From assembly GCA_005406025.1 (NCBI GenBank), contig BGZK01001280.1, forward strand, positions 112,493 through 176,492: 64,000 nt of DNA, given 5' to 3'. The DNA is from Eumeta japonica (lineage: Eukaryota > Arthropoda > Insecta > Lepidoptera > Psychidae). Under the pieces are notes generated by a model. It was not told the DNA's origin and did no database searches. It saw only the letters and a list, made by a program, of their open reading frames with translations. The translations under genes were made by a program, and so were the position numbers. Shown piece after piece: positions 11,801 to 24,230 of the stretch (position 1 is the first letter of the stretch; every line of letters begins with the position of its first letter).

Positions 11801-14800
11801 CTCTCATTTTCCTGACAATTATCATTTTCTTACTTTGTCTCCTATTGAACGATAAAGTTTCGGAGTAATTTATACGTGGGTACAGTCCAAGAAAATAGGC
11901 CTTTAAATCGAAATTTGAGATAAAACTTTGAATTTTTGGTATAAATTACTTTGAAAAATGTGAAAACGAACTGTGTAAGCTTTTTTTTTAATCATTCTCA
12001 AGAAGCAAAAAAATAAAAGCTTTTTTTCTTTAATTCTGGGAAAACGGTAAGGATTACAAAAAGAAACTTGAAGTAAATTTGCATAGCACCAAATTTAATA
12101 AAAAATGATCTCATTACTTTTATCGCTATTATCAAAACTAACCAAGATAGGGTGGCTAGAAGCTAGGGGTGAGAGCAACAGCTTTAAAAAATTATAAGTT
12201 GTAAAAAAATAAATATATTTATTACATATATAATTTACTCAGAAAATAATAATCTGTAATTTTAGAAATATTTAATTCTAAACTTTTTATAACAATTCAA
12301 AGTTTTCATTTCATATTTATAACACCTTTACTCTATGAAATATATTTTTTTAAGAAATTTGTTATTATTAAATTAATTGACCATATGCATTTAATTTCTT
12401 TACCCGTCATTTCCGAGCAGGTATAAAATAATTCACTTGAAGAAATTTTTTTTAGCGGCAACTTTGATTTTACTACCGAATAAGGTACCTCACGCGCATG
12501 TGCTATTTTGTGTCAATGGGCCTCGGTGTGTCTTTAAACATACAATTGTAACTATGTGCAATGAAATACGACTTCGAACTGGTGAAAAATATATTGGACA
12601 GCATCGAGGAAGTAAAGGAGAAAGAAAAATCGCCAAAGAAAGACAGATAACAAAAATGATAGATCGATATCAAAATCTATAGAAAGAAGATGTGAGTTCG
12701 TAATGCTCTAAGATAAGTGTGGCCCGTTAACGTTTTCTGCACAGAATTTTTGCACAGAAAATTGATCAATGATCTTATGAAGACATTATATAACCTTTTG
12801 TCCCAGGTATGTCATTGATAAGTGTAATAATGGTGATGAAAAAGAAATTACTACTGAAGCCGGAGAGTATGATGAAAATGTATTCAGTATTAATACAGGA
12901 AGACTGGCTGTCAAAAACACTCGTTTTAAGTTGTCCGCATAAAAAATATATTCTTAGTTGGATAAATTTCTTCTTATAAGTTGATTACTATGCTACTGAA
13001 GGAATATTTATAATTTCGTGAATACTCCACACAATTTTTGAGAATGTAAACCCAATTGCGTTGCTATTGAAGATGACGATCATGGAAAAGAAAAAGAATA
13101 GACACAAGCAAAAGAAGGGACACCTGCACACCTGCAGAAGAAGAAGAGACACCGTCAGAAGAAAAAGACGAAAAGAGCATAGCTGTCGTCGACAGCAATT
13201 CACTTGATAATTTAGACGTTAACTTTTATAATTATTTATAGAATTTGTGAATTATAGAGTTAAAAATATCTTATCCAATATTAAAAATGAATATTTATTC
13301 AATAATGTGACCATATAATCATTATAACAATGTAATGTATATAAAGAAATATTTCGATAAAATTTTGGTAACAGTTATTTTAATTTGTGATAATAAATAT
13401 TTCTTTAGTAATCCATAAGCACACCTTTACGAAATGAAAATGTCATATTGAATGAATAGATCTTAATAATCTTAAAGACTACATGATCTTAAAGAAATCG
13501 GGAAAATTGTTTTTCAAAATCTTTACTTATATGAACTTCAAGTTTCTCGAAATCATTGAAACCTACTTTATTAGCAAAAGCAAAGGTAAACAAAAAGCAC
13601 TCCCGATTAAAAGAAGTCCCCGAAGAATTGAAAACATCGACAAGCATTGTAGGACGCACGAAAAAACAAAACAGTAGATGATTAAAAGAAAATATTGCAG
13701 CTACTGAAAAGAAATATACTTGTTAAAAAAGAAATACTGAATTACCTTCATTTCTACATAGAAAATATGATTCACTGGTTTCGGTCTCAAATGTATAAAG
13801 AAATATGATTTACAATACGAATACTTTCGTGCGATGCATTAAAATCAAACTTAAATTTATTTTCCTTTCATGCTACAATATTTATCTCAATTTTTCGGTA
13901 GTAAAAATAATTTGTGAAATTAGAAAATTTATACAGTGCGAAATTTCGCAAATCCCGCGCCCTTCGCGAAATTGTTGCGGCACCTCTCATTCCCTCCACT
14001 TCGCTGTCTAAACTGTCGAGTCAGGTTTTTATCACCGCACCGCATAAGGTTACGCTACCACAATTATTTTATTTGAAGTCGAGGAGCTTAGGTCTTAAGC
14101 TAGTCCAGCGCAGGTCGGGGCGTACTAACGGCCGCTGTCACGAATATCATCCTAACCCGGCTTAACGAGTTTTCCAGAGTACAGAGCAAGTGGTTCAAAT
14201 TGACTCAGGTTGTAAATTTATTATTTAATAGTCCTGTGATCAGAGTTCGAGTCCATGGAATTCTCATTCGAAAACAAACAAACGTAAAAAAAAAATTCTT
14301 CACCGGTTTTTGGTTTCTTAATAAATTTTTATCTAACGATTAGAAACGAATAGTTATTTAAAGATTTAAGCAAATGTTAAGAAAATTTGTTTTTACTAGT
14401 TTTCATTTCTTAATACATTTTTATTACAAAATTAATAAAATAGTAATGATTCTGTCATTCTGGACATTTCTTTTTGTTGTACTTTTCCGTTTTATTTGAC
14501 CATGACACGAAAGACATTAAATATTATAAAACATGTAAGTTAGTCTTCATGTTTTACACTGCTTCCAGCACTCTGGAAGTGGTATTCATTGCTGATACTG
14601 AATACCACTGTGTCCAGTATCAGCATTGGATCTCACACGTGCAAGCAAACGATAATCGGAAGGGCATGTTAGATCGTCAAAAATTATTTAATATTAACTT
14701 AGCATAAGAACATCTTCAAAGAAGTGCCAAGACTACAAAGTCCGCCTTCTGCGAATAACCAAAAAGCTTACAGTGAAAAAAAAGGTAATTTAGAAATATC

Positions 14801-15060
14801 CACCTAAAATATCATCTTAGTAAACATTACAAACCTGATTAATATGGTTAACAACCGTCTATGATGAGAAACATATTAATGATTCTTAAAATGTTTTACT
14901 TATAACAGATACTTCGCTGAAATATCCAACAGAGATTATTTTACCTTAACTATCACATCCTTGCAATGTTAACATTTAAATAGTTTAAATTTTACATTTA
15001 AATGGTTTAAACTTCAATGCATTACCTGTATAAGTTGTTCATTGCTAAAATTAAACTGAT
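11801..15060. other. AT-rich stretch without recognised genes
   Basis: Open frames at 12437-12682 and 13914-14165 (+) are short and unmatched. A GC-richer island lies at 13940-14165 but shows no family match. Overlapping short palindromes around 14578-14622 repeat GCTGATACTG and its complement. Confidence 0.45.
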
Positions 15061-15066
15061 ATTTTG

Positions 15067-15185
15067 GAATTCAGCCGCTCAGCCGCTGCCGAAAGCATAC
15101 CAGATGAGCATATGCAAGAGCGGCCAGAGATGAAAGGACACTTAAAGTGTTCCTTTACCTTTGGGGCCGCGGGCGCGCTGAATTC
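15067..15185. repeat. GC-rich patch bounded by inverted GAATTCAGC
   Basis: The patch starts with GAATTCAGC (15067-15075) and ends with its reverse complement GCTGAATTC (15177-15185). Inside are the direct repeat GCCGCTCAGCCGCT and an imperfect hairpin AAAGGACACTT / AAAGTGTTCCTTT. It differs sharply from its AT-rich flanks. Its function is unknown. Confidence 0.5.
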
Positions 15186-15485
15186 GAATGAGCAAATAGC
15201 AATGCATATATCACCAGGAAAATATACTTGCGAAGGATAAACAAAATTTTAAATGTTCAAATCGTATCGGAAAATGTAGTGAACATGGCAGAAATATAAA
15301 ATAGAGCCTTAGTAATTTTGTAAAATTTTTGTTGAAACCGCATAGGTATTTGTGCTTTGATTTTTCTTTTGTAACTACCGTGCAAACCAAAATGGCATTT
15401 ATAATTTTTTAAGATAGGTAGGACGGACAAAATCTCGCGATCCGATCTGTAAATTGGCAAACTTCCATTGGAAAGTTAAATTATG

Positions 15486-15527
15486 TGTTAAGTCACCAAG
15501 ACGGTAATGCGTCTTGGTGACTTAACA
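15486..15527. repeat. perfect 18-bp stem hairpin, 6-nt loop
   Basis: The arms at 15486-15503 and 15510-15527 are exact reverse complements (core CACCAAGACG / CGTCTTGGTG). No T-run follows. Confidence 0.9.
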
Positions 15528-16400
15528 GCGTGTGGATTAGAGTCTAATACTCTTAATGAAAAGCTCATTATCTGCGGTAAATTTGCATGTGATGATATAT
15601 TGTTTTAGATATTTTGCTCGACAGCAGTTTTATTATTCATATTCAACCTATTCTAATAAAGTAAACGAGACAACAATCAATGAATTAACTACGTTTTCCT
15701 CTACGATAGCACTTCATTTTGACTGAATTTTAATAATCCACTCTTAATAAACGGGAATGGCTCCGACATGAGTTTCGGAACAAAATTGAAACTTCAACCA
15801 CCCAAACAAAATTCTTTCGTGGATTCCGCGTTATATTGGCGTGGCGAGGGGTTAATTAAATTCTGTTCCCTCGTTTCAGATAAGCGGGCTGAGATTCGTT
15901 TTTGCATATTTATAAAAAAAAAAGGGGGGGAGAAGGGAAAATTGTGCATTAATTAGATAAAGGACTGACAACTAAACTCGATTCTAATTAAAATTAAACG
16001 GTCAGTTTTCCTGAAAGTTTTTTAAGAGCAAAAATAACATAAAATTAATAACGTATGAAACCAAATTAACTAAAATATCGGTGTACATACTGATCACACG
16101 GGCTTGAGAACTACGTGAAACACATATATTTAAGCGTCAATTTAGTAATCACCTATTTTTATAGTATGATTTTCGTTTTTGTATTGTAGTTTATTATAAA
16201 AAAAAATTAATTATTTAGTTAGCATGAAATTTCTTTTCTTCCTTCTTAGTCACTGGATAAATCTCTTTGCCTACACGTTTTATTACCTGTCGTAGAAAAC
16301 TATCCTCGCAATAATTGCGGTTATAGGAACACAAAATGAGCGATCGGGGATGGTATTCGGATATATAACGACGAGAATAACGGTCGAAGTCAGAAAATAA
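15528..16400. other. no gene recognised
   Basis: AT-rich with A and G homopolymers (about 15915-15930). The 62-codon open frame at 15768-15956 (+) has no recognisable content. Confidence 0.45.
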
Positions 16401-16605
16401 AGAGTTATTTTCTGTATCCAGAACGAATAATTATCAGTATCATGGAATGGATTCCGCAGACTAAGGATTTTCCCTGTGTAGTAGGAGCCATAGACAAAAG
16501 TTTGTCTTCAATATTCCATTTCACAGGAAACACAGAATCACTCTGGTATTGCTTTCATTCAGTAAAGGCTATTTTTTCAGACCCAGTAAACTGAAAAGAG
16601 CAATA
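16400..16605 (+). mobile_element. PIF/Harbinger-like transposase trace
   Basis: The + strand reads YPERIIISIMEWIPQTKDFP then CVVGAIDKSLSSI and a FHSVKAIFSDP segment. Harbinger transposases have a similar block, FP..VGAIDG.H..I, in which the Asp (here codon 16493-16495) is the first of the DDE triad, followed by a K..HS...AV.D block. Only about 60 residues remain and stops flank them. Judged from the motif pattern alone. Confidence 0.6.
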
Positions 16606-19600
16606 GTTGATTTTGATGATAATCAAATAAAACCGGCTGGGTGTATGTCACAATCAGGCATCAACGATGCGTACGTACTATCAGTGTGCGAGTCACTTAA
16701 TTAACAATTGCTTAATAAATAAATCGCTTAGCAATTGTCTAACATTGTGAAAAATTCATTCGCTTCTTTACCAAAGAGATTTTATCTTTTTATCTCTAAG
16801 TTTTAAGATGAGACCGTAATCCAACCGGAATTTTAATTTAATATTTGACATTTTTATACAATAAAAAAAAATAAGTGCTGTAGTCTCTCTTGAGGGGACG
16901 TGTTCGTACTGGTGCAGCCGCGTATATTTTCAACATTATATCAAAATGATAAATGATATAGATAAAGTTAGGAGAGGTTCTTTTTGGTGGGAAATTTTCT
17001 TTTAAACCTTCACGATTCTTCAACCTTCACCCCTTAACGATTTCCGCTGTCGTTTATAGTTTTCGAATTATTGCCAAAAAGACTTTTTTGGTTTTTATTA
17101 ATAACAATTACAATTTTTGTCGACAGAGAATATTGTCCATATATCAAAAATCGAATTGAACATTGTCCATATTTTTAGGAGTATTAAAACAAGTCCTCGC
17201 AAAAAACTCTCAACTAAACTACGTCTTATGTCGATACTGACGCAGACGCGGGCAAATGTAAGTGCAAACCAAGTCTTTTTTTATTTTATCACAATAAAAT
17301 CGTGCGTATTTTTTATAGGAGTAGCTTTATGTTTGATTACACAATGAAAAAAAGTTTAAGGCTTCTAGTCGTGTGTATCGTCATAGAAATAAACGCTGTG
17401 AAAAACCGTGACAAATTTGAAACCTACTTTATGGTCTCAAAGAAATTGAAGAGGAACCTCTAAATACGTATCTAGAGCCTTCATAAATTATTAATACTAT
17501 TATAATTTTATAACAGAAATGTAATTTGATTTACTTGTAATATGTGATACTGGAAAACTGTAATAACGAAATAATCCTGTAATTACATTAACGTGACATC
17601 GTCACTGTAACGTCTCTCTGCTGAACTTCTTGTAAAATATATTGAACGTGAATTCGAAATTCTTTCCTTATTAGAAAATTAAACAACTTTGCCTGGAGGT
17701 CTTTATACAATTAAAAGTTCCAATGAAATTAAAAAGTTATGTTTCCTTCGCAGTCTTATCATTTAGTAGCATTTGCTTTCGTCCATGACTTCGATAAAAT
17801 CCAAATATCGCATTTATTTGCAATAAATTTTTTTTTTTACTAAAGTATCCAAATAACTAATTTCGCGCGCTTCGCCGAGACTCTCCTCATTTTACACGTA
17901 AAATACATACTACAAAAAGAATACGTTAAGAGTCACTCTGTGACGATTTACGTGGGTGTTCGATAAGTAAATGGGTACATAGTAAATCTTCAATATTATC
18001 GAATACCCGGTGCTTCGCTAAAATAATTTTTGATAAAATTTACTTTTAACTGGACCATCGCAAGGCATGACAAATATATATATACAACTTTATAGTTCAC
18101 GAAATTGAATGAATATCTCTGTCTTATATACACGGGCTCTTTTTTCAGAACTACTAAATTTTACCATGAGATTCATCATTTCTATTATTAAATATATTTT
18201 TTTGTTCTGAATGAAGTAATCAATCACAGTAAATTATTAAAATGACAAATAACATAAATCAAAAAGGAGATTTTTATTTTAAAGAATATTTATTTACCTT
18301 TAGAATAAAATTTTGAATATGTCGTTTATATAATAAACATATCTTCAAAATTTATTATTTTTATTTTGTACAGAAATTTTATGTTCTACTTAAAAGTTAA
18401 AGCATCTTTTACTTTGGTGTAAGTTAGGATTAGGGTAAGTAATTTATTTATCGCTTAAGTTAAGCTGCCAGTTTTTTCCTTGTTTTAAATGAGGTTCACG
18501 AATATGCATCTTCTTTGTTTAGTAACGGATTTACACACAGAAGTCAAAAACGTATTAACGTATTAAACACTTAAAAGCTGTTTCAATAGCTTTGTGAAGG
18601 CAATTTTAATAAAAAGAACAGTTGCAACATTGAAAAATAAAGCTTGTGAAAATACTAAATATATCTGAAACCATAAAATAAAAACTATAATATATTTCTT
18701 TTTAATGTTTACACTAAAATAAGGAGCTAATATATATAGATTAAAGCAGAGATCGCGCCAAACAGGCAATACGAATTCCTTAGCAGCATCAGCGGCGCAA
18801 TAAAGATTCATTGAGACTAAAGCTTCGAGTCCGGTTTCAGAGTGATTCGATTTCAACTATGCGGTATAAAGAATTATCGATGCTGAAGGTACTTACGTGC
18901 CCGTCTATCCGTCTATGTGTTTAGGTTGTGTATGAAGACATCGGTTTTCTAAGTTTATTTATGCTGCTTGCGAAATTCTTCGGGTGTATTATAAAAGTTC
19001 CGTTGACTTGGAAGCTTCAAGTTTTTGCAGCTCTCTTAGGGCTTCGTTCTTTTCAAGGTCCCTAGACCGTAGTTATTGAGTCGGCTTTAAACTGGCGAAT
19101 TCTCGCCGCGATTCGCAAAACAATTTTCCTATGAACCGTTTGCGAAATGATATCTCCTTACGCTCGCATTGGTTTGCATATTGTTTGCAGTTTAGTTCAT
19201 GTGTTGCAGCTTAGTTCCGCTTTCTGCTGTGCTGCTGAATTGAAGCCCTTATTTTTTTGTTACATCCCGAAACTGGAATAAATGGAATGAAAATGAAAAC
19301 TAGACGCATAATGCCTAAGTCTTATTATAGTGATCTGCATGTTTTGAATGCTAAAGTATAGGTACAGTTTAAAATGTTCGATTAGCGGGAGTTCAAATTC
19401 GTTATTCCATAAAACGCTCATTTTTTTATCCATCAATAATTGACTTTAGTATAATTTCGTTTGCCTTCACTCTCCGAGAACCCTTTATTGCGAGGCATGA
19501 ACCTACACGGGTTGGGAAAGACCGCGTGGCGCGAACATGTAGCCGCAAAATGTCTATAAACAACTCCACACTCACGTTCACAGAGGTTGTGGGCTTTCGC

Positions 19601-19797
19601 GCCGTGAGTGTAGACCACGATTTAATAGTTTCCATTGGCAATTTCAAAGTGATATCACTATCATTTCCTGAAGAAAAAAAAGAGACACAACAAAGTGATC
19701 CTGCATGTGTTCCATTTTTCCTCTCGATATACGGAATTCTAAAACATAGGGCTGTTTTGGAGAATGTTTTAAATCACCCTGTCCAATTTTGTGCTTG
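16606..19797. other. no gene recognised; scattered repeat pieces
   Basis: Short open frames on both strands (for example 18563-18856 and 19426-19647, both minus) match nothing I know. Around 17940-18080 a GGTGCTTCGCTAAAATAATT segment resembles the start of a dispersed insect repeat. Confidence 0.4.
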
Positions 19798-19844
19798 AAG
19801 ATTATGCATATATATTTCCTAGGGAAATATATATGCATAATCTT
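19798..19844. repeat. near-perfect palindrome: 22-bp arms, 3-nt centre
   Basis: The left arm 19798-19819 and right arm 19823-19844 are exact reverse complements around the centre TAG. The sequence contains TATGCATATATATTTCC. It has no coding content. Confidence 0.95.
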
Positions 19845-20247
19845 ATCTTATTTCAATTGTTCGAAAGAGATATTAGAAACAATATTAGAATAAAATTGCC
19901 AATCGTTGTCTATTGAAATTATTACTTTGAACAGACTTTAAATAAGAACAAAGTTGATATAAGTCTAATATTATATATTAACTTTGGTCTTAATTTTGTA
20001 TGAAAGTCCAAGTACTTATGTATTTCTATTAACCAACTAATCAACAAATCACTGTGAATGGTTAAATAATTGAAATAAAATTTCTAAAATATGTTGATGA
20101 ATGTTATTAAATTTATTTCACATTGAACGGGACAAGAACTTAATAATAGAATCAATTAGTAAATCAAATTATCAATTCATATTTTCCTTGTACTTTTAAA
20201 ATTGATATAAATTTATTTCATGAATTAAGTTTAATATAAAAAACTAG

Positions 20248-21002
20248 CCAAGAGCATGTCGGACCATACATTACATTACATTACAGGGTTTTGAAGCCTT
20301 AATTACGAAGAAAGGTTCTACAGATGAAAAAAACACATTGTTACACTTTTTCCATATTTCCTGAATAGTTATAAGCACTTCAGTCATCTATAACTAGAAA
20401 AACAGTTAGTTGTGTCTATTATTACTATTAAAATAATGAAAATTAAAGTGCATCAGCAGAAGAACGTGTTTTCGTGGCACTTACGTCCTTTTATTGAGAA
20501 GCGCGCAGTTTTTCGACAATAACTCACAAACAGTATATCCCACCATGTTCAAAATAATTTTCCTTGAAAGTATTTATTAAGTGTTACCTTTGTTACTATT
20601 TTCATATTTTTTTGACATACGATTTAAGTAAAGGAAGTCGCAATTTCTGCAAATTTCAGACGATTATTTCCGAAATTATTTATGTAATCGCAAAAATTTC
20701 TAAAAACCATAAGATGTATTTAAAGAACTGTCGAAATATGTGCCACACGTTGATGTTTGCTGAAAAAAAAAAATTGCCAGCTTCTGTTACATATATGAAG
20801 TGCCCCCACCTAGAAATATTAATTTTTGTTATTTAATTACCAAACCAAGTAGTGGCTTATACAAGACACCTAGGCTATGAAATTCATCAATATACGCCTT
20901 GTAGTTTTTAAATAAAATACCTGTGACATTCGGACGGACAGACGCACGGACGGATGGACATGAAACTATAAGAGTTCCGTGTTAACCGTTTTAGCTCGAA
21001 AC
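20248..21002 (+). repeat. dispersed ~0.75-kb lepidopteran-type repeat, copy 1
   Basis: It starts GCCAAGAGCATGTCGGAC and ends with a GAGTTCCGTGTTAACCGTTT segment after a GGACGGACAGACGCACGGAC tract. Copies with the same order of words are at 51736-52496 (+) and 47677-48345 (-). Shared internal words include CTACAGATGAAAA, CCATGTTCAAAATAATTTT and ACTGTCGAAATATGTGCCA. No protein coding is seen, so it is non-autonomous. Confidence 0.85.
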
Positions 21003-21808
21003 TTTAATGAAAGGTAATACAACAAAAATGCAAGAACTACTTAACACATGCACTTGGCAATGTCGTTCCGTGTAGGGTTTTGAAAAACCTACGAAGCTCT
21101 CTGAATGCAATACCGAATAGTCTAATGTAGTCTCACAACATGACCGTATGTCAAAGCAATCCATTTAGCCGTAACAAAGAGAAATATCATCCAACGTCCA
21201 CTATTGGATATTTCTGTACTGAAATTTTTTTTTTTTCTTGGCTTCTAACAATTACGATGTCATATCACAGACGTTGAAATGATTAAGATTCTTTTAAGAT
21301 AGATAAAATGCCGATATGTCAATGGAACCATTTTTTTTTTGTAGAACAGAAATAGAAATCGTGAAGATACGCAACTATTTCTTATTCGAGGAATTCGTTT
21401 GGTAATTCTTTTTTTCTGACTGGTTTGCGTATGTGTTACTATCGATGGCTATTATACTCGATAAGAACCAAAAAACAAACCTTCATTTTTCTAGAGACTC
21501 GAAACAAACTCTATTATTATTCGATTATGGGTTTCATCCGAGTATCTCTCGAAAGCTCCTCGTTCACGCAAGCTCGTCTGAACGACTACTTACTAACGTC
21601 GGGAAATTCGCAAAGCTCCCCAGATCCCGAAATTGTATTTCAAAGAGGAAATTATAATTTAACAGTGCTCTAACCTCTGGCCCGCCCCGGGGGCAACATC
21701 AAAACGGAGGAAAAACTTAAAATGACTGTACTAGCTTAATGTCAAAGGAAAATAAAACATTAAATACATTTAAGTTCTAAAATATTTTCTAGATAATTGT
21801 AGTAAACT
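21003..21808. other. no gene recognised
   Basis: Overlapping frames at 21425-21673 are open but unmatched. T-runs near 21225 and 21330. Confidence 0.4.
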
Positions 21809-22050
21809 AACTGTCGCCCGTGGCTTCGTTCGCATGGTGATTATGAAACATTATAACGTTTTAAAAGGATGTAAAAGTTGTCCTTCATTTCTTCGTTGTC
21901 TTTCAATACTCATAGAAAATCTTGGACTTCATGTCATGGAATTTTTTTCGAAGCCATAATCTATGTAGCGAGATTTCTTCCTTTTTGTGAATTCTATTGA
22001 TTTAAAAACCGGTCAAGTTCGAGTCAGATTATCACACGAACGGTTGCGTA
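21809..22050. repeat. SINE/LINE-tail-like repeat beginning CTGTCGCCCGTGGCTTCG
   Basis: The start resembles the 'CGCGGCTTCGCTCGCGT' opening common in insect non-LTR tails. The end resembles 1024-1070 (GATTTCTTCCTTTTTGTGAA, then TATTGATT). The family name is not certain. Confidence 0.5.
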
Positions 22051-22476
22051 CTATGTACAATATGGAACTTAATATACTTTTTTTAAAATAGCTAACGAAA
22101 AGTAAAAAAAAAATAAAATGGAACAAAAAACGCCGATAAAAACACTTTTCTTATAATGGGTTCACTTTTAATTTTTCAATTTATTTTCTTTTTATTGTTT
22201 TTATGACGACTATAATAATACACACAGTGTGAACATTTCAACCGTTTTCCTTTTGTCATTAAAATCGAACAATGATCACCAAAAAAACAAGTTTCTTTTA
22301 TGAGAGCATTCTACTTCCTTTAGGTCTGTGTATTATAGATCATGAGATACAGCCCGCTGACAGACAGACATAAGGACAGATAGAGGAACAGCGCAGTGGT
22401 TAGTAATTGGGTACCGTTGATATCCCTTTGGGTACAAAACCCTTAAAATTAAAGAGCTGTGAATAGTTGGACTTTT

Positions 22477-23500
22477 TTAGGGTTCCGTACGTCAAAAGGA
22501 AAAAACGGAACCCTAATAGGATCACTTTGTTGTCCGTCTGTCCGTCCGTCCGTCCGTCTGTCAAGACCCTTTTTCTCAGGAACGCGTGGAGGTATGAAGC
22601 TGAAATTTATATCAATTACTCAGGTCTACTGTCCCTTGAAGCTGTGAAAAAATCAAACTTCTAAGCCAACGCAATCAAAAGATACAGCCGTTTATGCCGC
22701 AAATTTTCGACACTTGCAAGGGAATCAAAACCTACAGGGTGCTTCCCGTGAACTCAGAATCTTGAAATTTGGTACGAAGCAACGTCTTATAGCATAGATA
22801 AAGGAAAAATTACGAAAACCATAAATTTTAGTTACATCACATAATATATTTTTTTTAATAATTTTAAACTTACTACCCATTTCCTCATAAACGCGTAGAG
22901 GTATTAAATTGATATTCATACCAAATACTCAGGTCTATAATACCTTTAAGCTGTAACAAAATCAAACTTCTATGTCAACGCAATCAAAAGAAACAGCAAT
23001 TTAAGCTGCATATTTTGAAACTCGCAAGTACTCGCAAGGGAATCAAAACCTAAAGGGTACTTCCAGTCGACCTAGAATCTTGAAATTTGGCATGAAGCAA
23101 CGTTTTATAGCACACATAAAGGAAAAATTCCGAAAACCTTAAATTTTTAGTTACATTACAAAATATATATTTTTAATAAATATAAACTTATTACTTTTTT
23201 CCTCATGAACGCGTAGAGCTATCAAGTAGAAATTCATATCAAATACTTAGATCTAATTGCCTTTAACCCGTGAAAAAAAAAAAATTCTAAGTCAACGCAA
23301 AAACGCAAAACGCAAAAGTGCAACCATTGATACCGCATATTTTGAAACTCGCAACTACACGCAAGGGAATTAAAACCTAAAGACCACTTCCCGTTGACAT
23401 AGAATCTCGAAATTTGGTAAAACGAACTTTGTAAACCTTGCAGGTTTGTACGGAACCCTCGGTGCGCGAGTCCGACTCGCACTTGGCCGGTTTTTTTTTT
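22477..23500 (-). repeat. lepidopteran dispersed repeat with three internal tandem units
   Basis: The element opens with the hairpin TTAGGGTTCCGT / ACGGAACCCTAA (22477-22488 and 22505-22516) and a TCCGTCCGTCCG tract. It closes with GGTGCGCGAGTCCGACTCGC and a T-run, an ending I recognise as frequent in moth and butterfly genomes. Between them a unit beginning CTCA(G/T)(G/A)AACGCGT(G/A)GAG repeats three times, starting near 22576, 22882 and 23202 (spacing about 306 and 320). Each unit contains AACGCAA..., GCAAGGGAAT.AAAACCTA and GAATCT.GAAATTTGG. The - orientation assumes that the T-run is the complement of a 3' poly(A) tail. Confidence 0.85.
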
Positions 23501-23504
23501 TCTG

Positions 23505-23730
23505 ATATTGTCACTTTCAAAAAATCTAAAAGGTAGGTAGGTACCATCTATCCAAATCTATTCAATAGATAATTCCAACCAAAGAGAAGAAAAATTTGAA
23601 TTTGCTCTCTGTCTAAAGCCTACGTGATATAGCGTGATAAATTGTATCCTAAGTTAAGCACTAGATTACTGCAAATAAAACACAAAAAGTTTTTTGAAAT
23701 GGGTCTATTAACTTGTGAGTAATGTTTGAA
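23505..23730. repeat. dispersed repeat related to 1130-1290
   Basis: It shares CCAAATC.(A/G)TTCA.TAG, a following A-rich block and TAGCGTGA(T/A)AAATT with the repeat that the mariner at 1294 interrupts. This copy is not interrupted at that position. Confidence 0.5.
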
Positions 23731-24065
23731 AAAGCACATAAAAAAAATTAAAAGCAAAAATTCAAAAGTTTATTCAAAAACATTTAATATACTGATTTGA
23801 CTTCTTTACGATTTCATTGTATATATAGATAAATAAGTACATCAAGAATTAAAATGCAAATATTTATAAAACGAATATAGAATATAATCTTACGCTAAAC
23901 TTATCAAATAACAATATTACGTTGCTGAAATTGTAATTAGGGTTACATAATTACAATCACTAATTAAAAAATTATGTACCGTTTTGTATTATTGTTTGAT
24001 AAACCTGTTCCTTTCTTCATATACGTCTGTACATCTATCAAAGTTATTACCATTTATTTGTAACA

Positions 24066-24230
24066 TTTTAAAGAAGCAAACGAGCCACCGGAGAGCAGAT
24101 GATCACCGCTAACCATGGATACCTGAAATCTCAAGGGTGTCGTTAGTGCGTTGCCAGCCTTTTATAAAAGATTAAATTTTTTTCTTGAAGATCCCCTTGT
24201 CGTAGTTGATTGGAAACATAGCTGATACCT
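24066..24230. repeat. lepidopteran repeat (GTTGCCAGCCTTTT type), copy 1
   Basis: It contains GCAGATGATCACCGC, TCTCAAGGGTG, GCGTTGCCAGCCTTTTA and CCCCTTGTCGTAGTTGATTG, in the same order as at 25975-26130. This layout matches a very common moth/butterfly repeat. Confidence 0.75.

Noticed and set aside
12437..12682. 81-codon + frame starting MKKFFLAATLILLP, like a signal peptide
   Set aside because: The downstream part is Lys/Arg-rich without a known motif, there is no exon partner, and AT-rich DNA often gives hydrophobic starts. Too weak to call a gene.
13914..14165. 83-codon + frame in a GC-richer patch
   Set aside because: No domain or family resemblance, and another frame is also open there.
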